Shown: positions 1 to 9,779 of the stretch, in pieces
How positions within the stretch are numbered: the first letter of the stretch is position 1
Layout of the letters: each line of letters begins with the position of its first letter
Source of the DNA: Oscillospiraceae bacterium
GTDB taxonomy: Bacteria > Bacillota > Clostridia > Oscillospirales > Oscillospiraceae
Length of the DNA stretch: 64,000 nt
NCBI GenBank assembly: GCA_009784725.1
Contig: WQXS01000002.1
Span: 62,001-126,000 of the forward strand
Direction of reading: 5' to 3'
Position numbers and translations under genes: made by a program
Notes under the pieces: model-generated
The model's input: only the letters and a program-made list of their open reading frames with translations
Told to the model about the DNA's origin: nothing
Database searches by the model: none

Positions 1-703
1 CAGTATTTGCCAGCAGGAATATATTGTATTTCTCTTTATATAATTTATAAAATGCTTCATACACAGAAAGTTGATATTCCGAAGTGCCGCAGTGATAGGG
101 GGGCATTGTACTGCAATCGAACAGTATTCTTTTTTTAGGATAATATTCTTCATCAAGCAGTTTATAAAACGTTAAAGCAGGATTAGCTCCGTATAAATCA
201 AATTGCCGCTTCGTTTCTTCCCAATAATAGTGCTTTTTTATCAATAACTCTTTATCTGCTTCATTGGTTTCATCATTTCTCTTATCGTTATATGAAAATA
301 AAGCATGATGTGATGTAACCATTGAATAACCGAATCGGTTAATTCGCAGCAAGTAGTCGGTCAGAGCGGCTTGAAGACAATTAAACGATGTATTAAAAAG
401 ACCCAGCTTATCAATAACCGAGCGCTTAATTAAAACACAATGAGCGTTTGCATTAATTGTTATTGAATATTTGGGCAGATATTTTTTAGCAGTTCTTACT
501 AAACTGTCCCTGTTTTCTACTTCTTGACCGCAAACAATTGCATGTTTTTCGGCAGCATACAAGCACGACAGCATTTCATCATAAAAACCATCGTGCACCT
601 GAACACATTCCGGTAAAAATAAAATATCATCACCGGAATCCGCTGACATAACAAGCTCATTGCACTTTGCAACATCCAGTTCTTTAATAATCAGATAAGA
701 CAT
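1..703 (-). CDS. Glycosyltransferase, partial (C-terminal part runs off the left edge); GT2-like segment followed by the start of what looks like a second GT domain
   Basis: Own translation of the minus strand from the ATG at 703: MSYLIIKELDVAKCNELVMSADSGDDILFLPECVQVHDGFYDEMLSCLYAAEKHAIVCGQEV...CSTMPPYHCGTSEYQLSVYEAFY; open to position 1. Absent from the ORF track because it has no stop in the window. Confidence 0.6.
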   Translation of the reverse strand, partial: MSYLIIKELDVAKCNELVMSADSGDDILFLPECVQVHDGFYDEMLSCLYAAEKHAIVCGQEVENRDSLVRTAKKYLPKYSITINANAHCVLIKRSVIDKLGLFNTSFNCLQAALTDYLLRINRFGYSMVTSHHALFSYNDKRNDETNEADKELLIKKHYYWEETKRQFDLYGANPALTFYKLLDEEYYPKKRILFDCSTMPPYHCGTSEYQLSVYEAFYKLYKEKYNIFLLANT

Positions 704-706
704 TAT

Positions 707-2548
707 TTACACCCGTAATATAAACTTTTTGATTTTCTTCGGAATGCGGTAGAAAAACCTTAAAAACACGTATAATCTTTGGTGCTTGCGCAGTCTGTTG
801 AAGAGTATTTGCCTTGTTGCACCCCATATTTTTGTTTGTTTTTTTGCAAGCAGATAGCTCAGTGTTGTCACCTCTGTTGTGGCAAATGTGTTTGTCATGA
901 TCCACGCAGAGTAATAACCTTCACTTTGAGCTGCAAAACCGTATATCCGCTCGAATGCGTGACTTATTGTGCCGTCTTCTCCAAGCGGCTCCGGCGGAAA
1001 GTCTTCATATGTGAAACCATGGTCCTTAACCTTTTTAAGTGCTTTTGGTCTGAACCAAAACATACCGCCGGCAGGAAATACCGGGTCAATACTATCGTCG
1101 ATAAACACGTTAATGCCAAGTCTTTCGGCAAGCTCCAGCGCAACATGATAATTACTTGTCCATAAAGTAGATATAAGCCCTTTATACGGCCCGTGAGCAA
1201 TAGGCGGAGGGAAGAGCATTCCAAGCCTCGGATTTTGCTCAAACAGCGACAAAACGTTTTGCACGTATTCGCGGCTTGCAAGCGTATTAATAAAACACCT
1301 CTCAGCAAACCCGCGCCCGATTGTAAGCGGGCTTATCTGAGGTGATTTTTTATTATGTATGTAACAAACGTAATCATACTTGTCCATATACGGGTTCAGC
1401 GCAACCCAAAGAGCTCCGACATCTCTGCCTCGGCTGTTTTCCGGCATTATTATAACCGTCGGCTCTTTTAAGTTTAATAAACCGAATCGGTCAATAATAT
1501 GCCTTTTCATATCCTCCGAGGTTGTTGTAATGTAAACATCGGCAAAATCAACGGCTGATTTAATATAATCAACGCAAAACTCTATTAAATCCTCATATGT
1601 TATATGTGCAAACACAGCCGCTTTTACGTTATTTACATCAGAAGCATCATCTAACACATACTTTTCCGGGAGTAAATACGTAAGATTCAAGCAATCGTTT
1701 AAGAATCTAAGCGGTGCAGTGCGGAGAACATGCTCCCAAATCAAATCAATGTCATAATCAGTATTATCACGTATATAATCAAAGGCTTGCCTTGTTTTAT
1801 TTCCGACAGTAAACGCAAGAAAATTCTCATACTCAATGGAAAAGTTTTTCCGCTTGATTACAGGGCACTTATAATCCTTTACCATTTCATAGCTCATCAG
1901 GCTTAAAAACGAAACACCCGTAAAATTACTATAGTCTTTTTCCGGATCAATATACACATCCCAGGCCATTCCAAGCTCGGCAAAATGACTCGTAAACCTT
2001 GTTTCGAATAACGAAACCGCATCATTCCATGTTTTAAGCATACGCATTTTATCCCAGAATTTCTTAAACTCCGGGTTAATAAGCATTTTATTTGAAACAC
2101 AGATAAAATATGATTGTATATGCTCGGGCAATACTTTCTCTTTTTTATGCTTTCTACCATATGTCTTTAAAAACCTGCCATGCTTGGAAATACCCCAGAA
2201 ATCAAGATTCTTGCTTCCCATTTCTTCAAAAATCTGTTCAAACGGGTAAATCGGACCGAATACCGAGTCATTCATAAGAATAAGCTCATCATACTCACCA
2301 AGCTTATCCCAGCCGATATATTCAAACCCTGCTTTAAATCCCCAGGCATCAAATCCCTTATTCTCTCTAACAACAATATCACTTGTGAGTTCATTAACAG
2401 CAGCTCTGCCTTCAACATTAAGCTCACCGTTACAAACAAAAACAAGCCTCTGACACACCGAAAGCAAGCTCTGCAGCATGTATGTCACATACTTGTCCAC
2501 AATCCCGTTCTTATCATAAAAAACGTAAATACAAACTCTGTTCTTCAC
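707..2548 (-). CDS. RgpF-like rhamnan synthesis protein F family
   Basis: 613 aa; MKNRVCIYVFYDKNGIVDKYVTYMLQSLLSVCQRLVFVCNGELN and later HNKKSPQ / GMFWFRPKAL, characteristic of the RgpF family. Confidence 0.82.
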   Translation of the reverse strand: MKNRVCIYVFYDKNGIVDKYVTYMLQSLLSVCQRLVFVCNGELNVEGRAAVNELTSDIVVRENKGFDAWGFKAGFEYIGWDKLGEYDELILMNDSVFGPIYPFEQIFEEMGSKNLDFWGISKHGRFLKTYGRKHKKEKVLPEHIQSYFICVSNKMLINPEFKKFWDKMRMLKTWNDAVSLFETRFTSHFAELGMAWDVYIDPEKDYSNFTGVSFLSLMSYEMVKDYKCPVIKRKNFSIEYENFLAFTVGNKTRQAFDYIRDNTDYDIDLIWEHVLRTAPLRFLNDCLNLTYLLPEKYVLDDASDVNNVKAAVFAHITYEDLIEFCVDYIKSAVDFADVYITTTSEDMKRHIIDRFGLLNLKEPTVIIMPENSRGRDVGALWVALNPYMDKYDYVCYIHNKKSPQISPLTIGRGFAERCFINTLASREYVQNVLSLFEQNPRLGMLFPPPIAHGPYKGLISTLWTSNYHVALELAERLGINVFIDDSIDPVFPAGGMFWFRPKALKKVKDHGFTYEDFPPEPLGEDGTISHAFERIYGFAAQSEGYYSAWIMTNTFATTEVTTLSYLLAKKQTKIWGATRQILFNRLRKHQRLYVFLRFFYRIPKKIKKFILRV

Positions 2549-2594
2549 TTACTATCTCCAAAAAAATAATCGTTCAATTTTACCATACTAAGCT

Positions 2595-3818
2595 TTAACT
2601 TTCAATAAAAGCAACAAGCTTGTCCATGTTCATATTTCTCTCAAAATGTTTGAAATAGTATTCCTTCGCTGCCAAGCCCATTGATGTCTGTTCCTTTTCA
2701 CTCAGCAAATACAGCTTCTCAACAGCATGTGAAAGTCCCTCTGAATCCTCTGCATCTACTGCAAAACCTGCTCCCGACTCACGTATAATTTCTTGTATTT
2801 CTCCATCCATCGCAAGTACAATAGGACGCTCTGCGGCGTAATATGAAAATACCTTTGCCGGTAGGGTGCAATCGAGCATGTCTGTTTTATTTAAGCAGGC
2901 AAAAAGACCGTCTGCGATACCCGTATATTTTGGAATATCTTCTATCGGCACCCGCCCGATAAACACAAAAACATCCGTGAGTCCCGCTTTCTCAACTTCA
3001 TCTTTTAACCATTTCAAAGACATTCCGTCCCCGATTATTATCCATCTTATATCGTTATAACCTTTATCCTTAAGTAGGTCTGCAGCTCTTATAACCGTTT
3101 CAAATGATTGTGCAGGGCTGATATTCCCTGTAAAGACCATATTAAACGTACTTGAAAAACGAGCTGACAACTCATCATCAGTTACAACATTTTCAAATAC
3201 TTTTTCACAAAACTGCGGAATATATGTGACCTTATCCTCCGCTTTACCGATTCGGTCAATAAGTAATGTTCGCAGCCTTGAGGAATTTGCTATAAGCCTA
3301 TCTGTCTTACGGTAATGCCAGTTTGACACACGCATTGCAATATGCCTGAGCAGCTTGCTGCGAACTTGGAGCACAGAATACAAATTTTCCGGCCATAAGT
3401 CCAGAACGTACATCGTTGTTTCGATTTTTTTGATCCTGCCGAGCAATATACCCGCAACCGACATCATCACAGGTGAGGTATTATGAAGATAAATTTTGTC
3501 ATACTTCTGTCGCATCAAATAAGGTAATGAAAACAAACTGCTGAAAGGAAAGGAAATATAATTCAAAAAAATCCTAAGATTAGAATTATTGCCTCTCTTA
3601 ATCTCAAAGCACCTGCGTATTTTGACACCCTTATCGGTTACCTGCCGCCTGTTCTTAAAAACCCCGTAACCGTCGAAAAATTGCCCTGCAGGGTAGTTCG
3701 GTATCCCGCAAAGCACTTCGACATCGTATCCTCTTTCAATAAAGCCGTCGCAAATATCGTTTACCCGAAAAGACTCAGGCCAAAAATGCTGGCTCACTAT
3801 AAGAATCCGCTTAGACAT
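2595..3818 (-). CDS. GT4 glycosyltransferase, WbuB-like
   Basis: 407 aa; N-term ILIVSQHFWPESFRVNDICDGFIERGYDVEVLCGIPNYP; typical WbuB-type GT4 layout. Confidence 0.8.
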   Translation of the reverse strand: MSKRILIVSQHFWPESFRVNDICDGFIERGYDVEVLCGIPNYPAGQFFDGYGVFKNRRQVTDKGVKIRRCFEIKRGNNSNLRIFLNYISFPFSSLFSLPYLMRQKYDKIYLHNTSPVMMSVAGILLGRIKKIETTMYVLDLWPENLYSVLQVRSKLLRHIAMRVSNWHYRKTDRLIANSSRLRTLLIDRIGKAEDKVTYIPQFCEKVFENVVTDDELSARFSSTFNMVFTGNISPAQSFETVIRAADLLKDKGYNDIRWIIIGDGMSLKWLKDEVEKAGLTDVFVFIGRVPIEDIPKYTGIADGLFACLNKTDMLDCTLPAKVFSYYAAERPIVLAMDGEIQEIIRESGAGFAVDAEDSEGLSHAVEKLYLLSEKEQTSMGLAAKEYYFKHFERNMNMDKLVAFIES

Positions 3819-3832
3819 ATATATCTCCGGTT

Positions 3833-4684
3833 TTAGTAATGCTTATATAACTCTTTATGTTCTTCAATCCATTTTTGCATATCTTCAATTTGCTGCTTAT
3901 AATCACGAACCTTAAAGTCAAAATCCTTACGTGTATTAACCAGTGTCTTATCAACAATAAATTCGTCCTGCGGTTCAATTTCAACATCCATCCTGTTAAA
4001 AACATCCTTGAATAATAAAAGCAAACTATACTTGTCAATCGGTTTATCGGGAACAAGATGATATAAACCCGTCAAATCCTGTTGCAGTGCCGCATCAACT
4101 GCTCTTGCAAGCTCAATTGTTGTTATACCTGTCCACATGGCTTTGGTAAAACCCCGTATCTTTCCGGTTTGGCTCATAAACCAGTTAAATAAACCGACAC
4201 CTGATTCATTTTGATCGGGACCGATTATGGACATGCGAAATGTCAGGTCTTTGTCATTTATTATTTCTCCCAGAGCTTTTGAACGGTCATAAATTGTTTC
4301 ACCATCGGGAATGTCGTTTTCCAGGTACCCTCCGCGTTTACCCGAGAAAACACAATCGGTGGAAAGGTGAATAATTTTCACAGAGGTGTTTGCATATTTT
4401 TGCTCTAAATAATGCGGAAGATATGAGTTTAACAGTATTGCCAGATCAGGCCTGTTCTCTGATGCTTTAATGAGTAATCCCAGACAATTAAAAATGACGT
4501 CCGGTTTTACGGTATCAAGCCATGATGATAACGCAGATATATCCGTTGCGTCCAGTGCTTTGCTCTTGCTTGTTTCTTGAGCATCCAAAGCCATATAATA
4601 TATATCATTCCCTTGCTGCTCAAGATATCTAACCGCCACATTCCCTGCCATGCCGGTTCCGCCGAGTACAACCAAACGCTTCAT
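3833..4684 (-). CDS. SDR sugar-nucleotide reductase, RmlD/FnlB(WbjC)-like
   Basis: 283 aa; GGTGMAGNVAVRYLEQQG Rossmann motif, STDCVFSGKRGGY; directly adjacent to an FnlC-like epimerase. Confidence 0.75.
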   Translation of the reverse strand: MKRLVVLGGTGMAGNVAVRYLEQQGNDIYYMALDAQETSKSKALDATDISALSSWLDTVKPDVIFNCLGLLIKASENRPDLAILLNSYLPHYLEQKYANTSVKIIHLSTDCVFSGKRGGYLENDIPDGETIYDRSKALGEIINDKDLTFRMSIIGPDQNESGVGLFNWFMSQTGKIRGFTKAMWTGITTIELARAVDAALQQDLTGLYHLVPDKPIDKYSLLLLFKDVFNRMDVEIEPQDEFIVDKTLVNTRKDFDFKVRDYKQQIEDMQKWIEEHKELYKHY

Positions 4685-4686
4685 TC

Positions 4687-5799
4687 TTATTTTCTCCAGA
4701 TTCTTTCGTTAATAATTTCTGTGTATCCCTGAATAATTTTAATAACCTTAGCAGATATATTAGCATCTTGATAATCAAGTACGTCCGGATTTTCAATACT
4801 CATCAGCGAAACTGCCAAATTTACCGCTCCGGTTATGGTCTCTTTGTTGATTCCGCCAAGTACAAAGCTTCCTTTGTCCACGGCTTCGGGGCGTTCTGTG
4901 CTTGTGCGTAATGAAACAGCAGGAAAGCGTAATATACTCGACTCCTCTGCCAATGTCCCGCTGTCTGAAATAACACAATATGCGGATTTTTGCAATTCAA
5001 TATAATCATTAAATCCAAATGGTGTCATTTTCTTTATCAGCAGGTGAAATTTATGGTTTCGTTTATTTATAAACTTTTCACTTCTTGGGTGCAGTGAATA
5101 AATTATTGGCATTGAATACTGCTCTGCCAATGAGTTTACTGCATTCATAAGATCAACAAAATTTTCTTCAATATCAATGTTTTCCTCACGATGAGCCGAA
5201 AGAAGAAAGTATTTACTTGGTTCCAATTGCAGTTTCGAAAGTATATCTGTTTTTTTGCCTGCATTTACTTTTATTACCTCAGGCATTGGTGAACCTGTAA
5301 CAAAAACATATTCCGGTTTAATATTCTCTGCAAGTAAATATCTGCGCGCATGTTCTGTATATGCAAGATTAACGTCACTGATTTGATCGACCATACGGCG
5401 GTTAACTTCCTCCGGCAGGTTCTCATCAAAACATCGGTTCCCTGCTTCCATATGAAAAATCGGGATTTTAAGGCGTTTTGCCGATATTGCCGATAAAGCA
5501 GAGTTTGTATCTCCAAGAATCAATACGGCATCCGGCTTGATTTTTTCAAGTAGTTCATAGGATTTGGATATCACATTTCCAATCGTTTCGCCTAAATGCT
5601 CGCCTGATACATCCAGAAAATAATCCGGCGAACGCAGCTTCAAACCTTCAAAAAACACTTCATTTAACGAATAATCATAGTTTTGACCTGTGTGGACAAT
5701 TATATGTTCAAAGCATTTATCCGCAAGCTTCATAACCTCTGAAAGCTTAATTATCTCAGGGCGTGTACCGACAATAGTTACAAGTTTCAGCTTGCTCAT
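4687..5799 (-). CDS. Non-hydrolysing UDP-N-acetylglucosamine 2-epimerase family, FnlC/Cap5G-like
   Basis: 370 aa; VGTRPEIIKLSEVMKLADKCFEHIIVHTGQNYDYSLNEVFF, HMEAGNRCFDENLPEEVNRR. Confidence 0.85.
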   Translation of the reverse strand: MSKLKLVTIVGTRPEIIKLSEVMKLADKCFEHIIVHTGQNYDYSLNEVFFEGLKLRSPDYFLDVSGEHLGETIGNVISKSYELLEKIKPDAVLILGDTNSALSAISAKRLKIPIFHMEAGNRCFDENLPEEVNRRMVDQISDVNLAYTEHARRYLLAENIKPEYVFVTGSPMPEVIKVNAGKKTDILSKLQLEPSKYFLLSAHREENIDIEENFVDLMNAVNSLAEQYSMPIIYSLHPRSEKFINKRNHKFHLLIKKMTPFGFNDYIELQKSAYCVISDSGTLAEESSILRFPAVSLRTSTERPEAVDKGSFVLGGINKETITGAVNLAVSLMSIENPDVLDYQDANISAKVIKIIQGYTEIINERIWRK

Positions 5800-5890
5800 T
5801 TAATACCCCTCTCCCTTTTTATCCTTAAACAACGCTAATCACCCCTATTTTGATTCGCTTGATTATATCAATTATTAATATTATCGTCAA

Positions 5891-7195
5891 TCAGCTTGCA
5901 CTTTCAGGCTCTTCAAGATCATCCGTTCTCTGCTCGAACAATTCGGGTTTTGATTTGATATACCAAAAGAGTCTTACGAGTAAAAAGAGCACAACCGCAC
6001 CCTGGCTGATTATCATGACATAGTTTGCTCCAATCAGATCATAGCGGGCCAGAAAATAACCGGCTGCTGCCAGACATATAATCGCACCGATAATATTTCC
6101 TGCAAGAATCCCTTTTAAATCCCTTGTTGCAGAAAATATTATGTTCATTAACCAAATATATGATACAAGTCCCGAAACTATAAATGCTCCCGGCAGTAAA
6201 TAATGATACTGTGTAAGAATGTCTCCGTACAGCAGTTTTAAACCCCATTCTCCTATGAATAACGATGCCGTGGTGAAAAATAGAATAATCCCGGTTATAA
6301 CAGCGGATGAATATAATAAAATCCTCAAAAACCTCTTTTTATCACCCTGTTTAATGCTTGCGGCAAATAAATTCGTGAGCGGAGCCATCATCGGAAATGA
6401 TGCAATTTGAACAATCAAAGTCGGAACGGTCACAGATGCATATATCCCTAAAGCTTCTGTTCCGTGAACTCTCTCAATTGAATATCTCGTAAATGAACCT
6501 ATCATCGTAATAATGAATAAAACAAGCATCAAAGGAAAGCAGCGCTTTAACAATGAAAAAACCCGTTTCCAGGTAAACTTGACGAAATTTGCGAGTTTTT
6601 TCGTTCTTGGTAAATCATATATTAACCCGACAGCAATATTAAATACAGCAACACCTGTTACAGCAATAGCCAGATTGAACAGCCACATAAATACGGTAAA
6701 CGCAGCCAGCATTGATGTCCCGCGGATGAATGCCGAAATCCCGACATAATCCATCCGTCCGTTTTTTTGGTCAATTCCGTGAAGAACATCAAGAAACGAT
6801 TCATTTGCACGAAAGAACATATAAATTAATATAATCACTCTTTGAATCGGTGAAAATTCTATAGCAAAAATCAGCACTGCACAAATAACTATTGAGGCAA
6901 CACAGGTCAGTACCCGTGCCGCTACATAGTCGCTGTCACTGTACTCCATTTTCAAATCCGAAACCTGGAAATAACGTATATTATAAAGAGCTATAGCTGC
7001 AAAAAAGTTTGTAACACTCATTGCAAGATTTAAGTACCCGGCGTTTCGGAGGTCATCGGACAACCATACTACAGCAATAGTAATTAACCACTGACAGGCA
7101 TAATAAGAAAACATACCGAACGAGTTCCATGATGTATCTTTTATGAATTTATTTTCAAGTATTCTGCGTTTAATATTTTCCAATACTTTTACCAC
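5891..7195 (-). CDS. Oligosaccharide flippase / polysaccharide export membrane protein (Wzx-like)
   Basis: 434 aa polytopic protein with Wzx/MATE-like hydrophobic pattern inside a glycan locus. Confidence 0.65.
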   Translation of the reverse strand: MVKVLENIKRRILENKFIKDTSWNSFGMFSYYACQWLITIAVVWLSDDLRNAGYLNLAMSVTNFFAAIALYNIRYFQVSDLKMEYSDSDYVAARVLTCVASIVICAVLIFAIEFSPIQRVIILIYMFFRANESFLDVLHGIDQKNGRMDYVGISAFIRGTSMLAAFTVFMWLFNLAIAVTGVAVFNIAVGLIYDLPRTKKLANFVKFTWKRVFSLLKRCFPLMLVLFIITMIGSFTRYSIERVHGTEALGIYASVTVPTLIVQIASFPMMAPLTNLFAASIKQGDKKRFLRILLYSSAVITGIILFFTTASLFIGEWGLKLLYGDILTQYHYLLPGAFIVSGLVSYIWLMNIIFSATRDLKGILAGNIIGAIICLAAAGYFLARYDLIGANYVMIISQGAVVLFLLVRLFWYIKSKPELFEQRTDDLEEPESAS

Positions 7196-8226
7196 TTCAT
7201 ATCAATATGCAGGTTTTTAATGACCCAGTTATAAAAACGTATAAAAACCCAAAAAACGTTTGCTTTATACATATTCTTTGCAATCCACACCATCTTGCAT
7301 CGCAGTGTAAACTTCCCATAAGGCATCATTTTTATTTTCCGCCAGCCCGGGAAACTTTCATCCAAATAGTCTTTGGCATCCTTGCAAAATTCCCTCAGAT
7401 TAACCGAAGGGTCCTCGGCGCTTCTGTGTGCATCTGCAATTCCCGCATGAATCATTGCCACTATATCAAGCATTTTCAAGTATTCTGCCGGTAATCTGTC
7501 ATTGATGTACTTTTGCTTTAATTCAGCCAAGTCTCTTCGGAAAGTCAAGGTTCTCTCTTCGGATGCCGTCGATATTGAAGACTCTTCATATACAATGTAA
7601 TTATATAATGTTTCCGGCAGCATTACGTACCTTTTTGCCTTTGGATATACACTCATATGAAACATTAAATCTTCATATGCACATATCGGATCATCCGTAA
7701 AACGGCTCTCGCCAATAAATTCACGCTTAAACAGCTTGCCCCACGGAGCTGTAAAAATAAATGCAAGCCTCGGAACATTAACAGGTGTCAGGTCAAAAGC
7801 ACAAACATCCTGCACCTTCAGTTCTGAAGAAAGTTTTTTGCCCGATTGATTAACACGAACAAAACCCGTTGTTATAAAATCTGCATCATACTTGACCAGC
7901 GCATCAGTGCATTTTTCTAAGATAAAAGGCGAAACATAATCGTCTGCATCTGAAAACATTACATACTCACCTTTTGCAAGGTCTAAACCTAAATTCCTTG
8001 CTCCGCCTATACCCCTGCCGCTTTGCAGATGCAGCCCGACTACATCCGGAAAATCCCGGACATACTTTTCAATTACCGAGTGACAAGGGTCATCAACCTT
8101 GTCACCTATACAAAGAATTTCAAGCTTCTCGGATACAGATTGATTTAAAAACGAATCTATACAATGCGATATCGTTTTTTCACTATGGAATACAGGAATA
8201 ATAATACTGTACTTCATCGCATTCAA
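7189..8226 (-). CDS. GT2 glycosyltransferase
   Basis: 345 aa; YSIIIPVFHSEKTISHCIDSFLNQSVS, GGARNLGLDLAKGEYVMFSDADDYV. Confidence 0.88.
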   Translation of the reverse strand: MNAMKYSIIIPVFHSEKTISHCIDSFLNQSVSEKLEILCIGDKVDDPCHSVIEKYVRDFPDVVGLHLQSGRGIGGARNLGLDLAKGEYVMFSDADDYVSPFILEKCTDALVKYDADFITTGFVRVNQSGKKLSSELKVQDVCAFDLTPVNVPRLAFIFTAPWGKLFKREFIGESRFTDDPICAYEDLMFHMSVYPKAKRYVMLPETLYNYIVYEESSISTASEERTLTFRRDLAELKQKYINDRLPAEYLKMLDIVAMIHAGIADAHRSAEDPSVNLREFCKDAKDYLDESFPGWRKIKMMPYGKFTLRCKMVWIAKNMYKANVFWVFIRFYNWVIKNLHIDMKW

Positions 8227-8259
8227 ACCTCACCATGTTTTATGCCGGAGAAAATAATA

Positions 8260-9690
8260 TCAAAGATTGGTTTTCATGAACCCTAGGAATGTAAAAGCTT
8301 TCTTCAATAGCAATGTAAAATCCGAAAATGACTTGAGTCTCCTAAACTGTGAAAAAACATATCCGAAGCGAAAATAGAACTTTCTGTATGCCTTTGTTCT
8401 GAGTTTTCTTAGTTCATCCCATGTAAGAGTCGGATGATTATAAACCGGGTCACGGTCTTTGTAATAAAAATAATTGTAATGCCGCCAGTCCTTCGTTAAT
8501 AGGTCACCCTTTGCGTCATAATATTTATAAAGCTCAGAGCCCGGAAGCGGTGTCAGGTTATTAAATGAGGCGATATCGGGGTTTAATTCAATTGCAAAAT
8601 CAATAGTATCCTGTACCGTTTGCTTCGTTTCCGACGGTGCTCCTATGAGGAAAAATGTCGTTATCTCATAACCATACTTTTTATATACAGCTACTGCATT
8701 TCTGGCCTGTTCTTTTGTAATTCTTTTCTTAAGTTCTTTAAGGATATCATCATTTCCTGAATCAACACCGAGTGCAATCCTGTAATTCCCGGCTTTTTTC
8801 ATTATCGCAATAACTTCTTCATCCGTTGAGTCGACTCTTACACCATTACCAAGATACCATCCGAGATTTAAGTCGCGTTCAATCAGCAAGTTGCAAAATT
8901 CCATAGCATGTTTTTTCGAAAGCGTGAAATTTTCGTCAAGTATTGCGAATTGTTCTATTTGGAAGGTATCCTTAAGATACTCTATTTCATCCACAACATC
9001 CTTGGGATTGCGAAATCTTATACTTGTTCCGAATATCTCTTTGTAGCAAAATGTACAGCTTTCGGGGCAACCCCTGCTGCTCATTACCGGTAATATCTTG
9101 TCGGTCTTGCGCAAAGCACCGCTGTAATCTTCCTTGTTGAATAAGTGCCATGCGGGATATGGCAGTGTATTAACGTCCAAAAGCTTGCGCTTATTGGTAA
9201 TAACCGTTTGTCCGTCCCTTTTAAATGCAATACTTTCAATATCATCGGGTGACAATGCATTTGGTTTACCGCAAATATAATCCATAAGCTCAACAATTGT
9301 TGCCTCCGCTTCACCTATGGCAATATAATCAATCCCCGTATCAAGCGTTTCCGCAGGAAGCGCCGAAGCATGCGGACCCCCGGCTAAAAATACCGGGCAT
9401 TCATCATCTTCCTTTAATGCCTTAACGATTTCCTCGGTACAAGGCACACACAGGGTTGCAAGATGAAAACCCGCAACCCGCGGCTTCATTTTACGGATAT
9501 ATTCAATTACTGCATCAGCGGAGTACATGCCCTCGTTATTGCACTCGAGAATCCTGACATTGTAATGCGGCTCCAGCACGGCGGCAAGGTATGCAAGCCC
9601 TATTGACGGAACAGCTGCAGAAAAATAATTTTCAATGGGCGGCCATACCAGCAGTATATCTACAGCATCATTTTTCTTATCTTTTTGCAT
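8260..9690 (-). CDS. B12-binding domain radical SAM protein
   Basis: 476 aa; N-terminal ILLVWPPIENYFSAAVPSIGLAYLAAVLE (B12-binding-like) and SSRGCPESCTFCYKEIFG (CxxxCxxC). Confidence 0.88.
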   Translation of the reverse strand: MQKDKKNDAVDILLVWPPIENYFSAAVPSIGLAYLAAVLEPHYNVRILECNNEGMYSADAVIEYIRKMKPRVAGFHLATLCVPCTEEIVKALKEDDECPVFLAGGPHASALPAETLDTGIDYIAIGEAEATIVELMDYICGKPNALSPDDIESIAFKRDGQTVITNKRKLLDVNTLPYPAWHLFNKEDYSGALRKTDKILPVMSSRGCPESCTFCYKEIFGTSIRFRNPKDVVDEIEYLKDTFQIEQFAILDENFTLSKKHAMEFCNLLIERDLNLGWYLGNGVRVDSTDEEVIAIMKKAGNYRIALGVDSGNDDILKELKKRITKEQARNAVAVYKKYGYEITTFFLIGAPSETKQTVQDTIDFAIELNPDIASFNNLTPLPGSELYKYYDAKGDLLTKDWRHYNYFYYKDRDPVYNHPTLTWDELRKLRTKAYRKFYFRFGYVFSQFRRLKSFSDFTLLLKKAFTFLGFMKTNL

Positions 9691-9779
9691 AATTTAGTAT
9701 CCTCCCAGAAACTATAAAATATTTAGTAAAAGTAATGGTGACAACCGGCAGCAAAGACGGTCATTTCCATATTACACAC

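Noticed and set aside
779-1165. Many overlapping antisense or out-of-frame ORFs in the six-frame track (for example 779-1165, 964-1308, 15142-15609, 28813-29238, 56465-56914, 61067-61471)
   Set aside because: They lie inside strong, family-assigned genes on another strand or frame and show no recognisable domain or independent RBS; treated as shadow ORFs.
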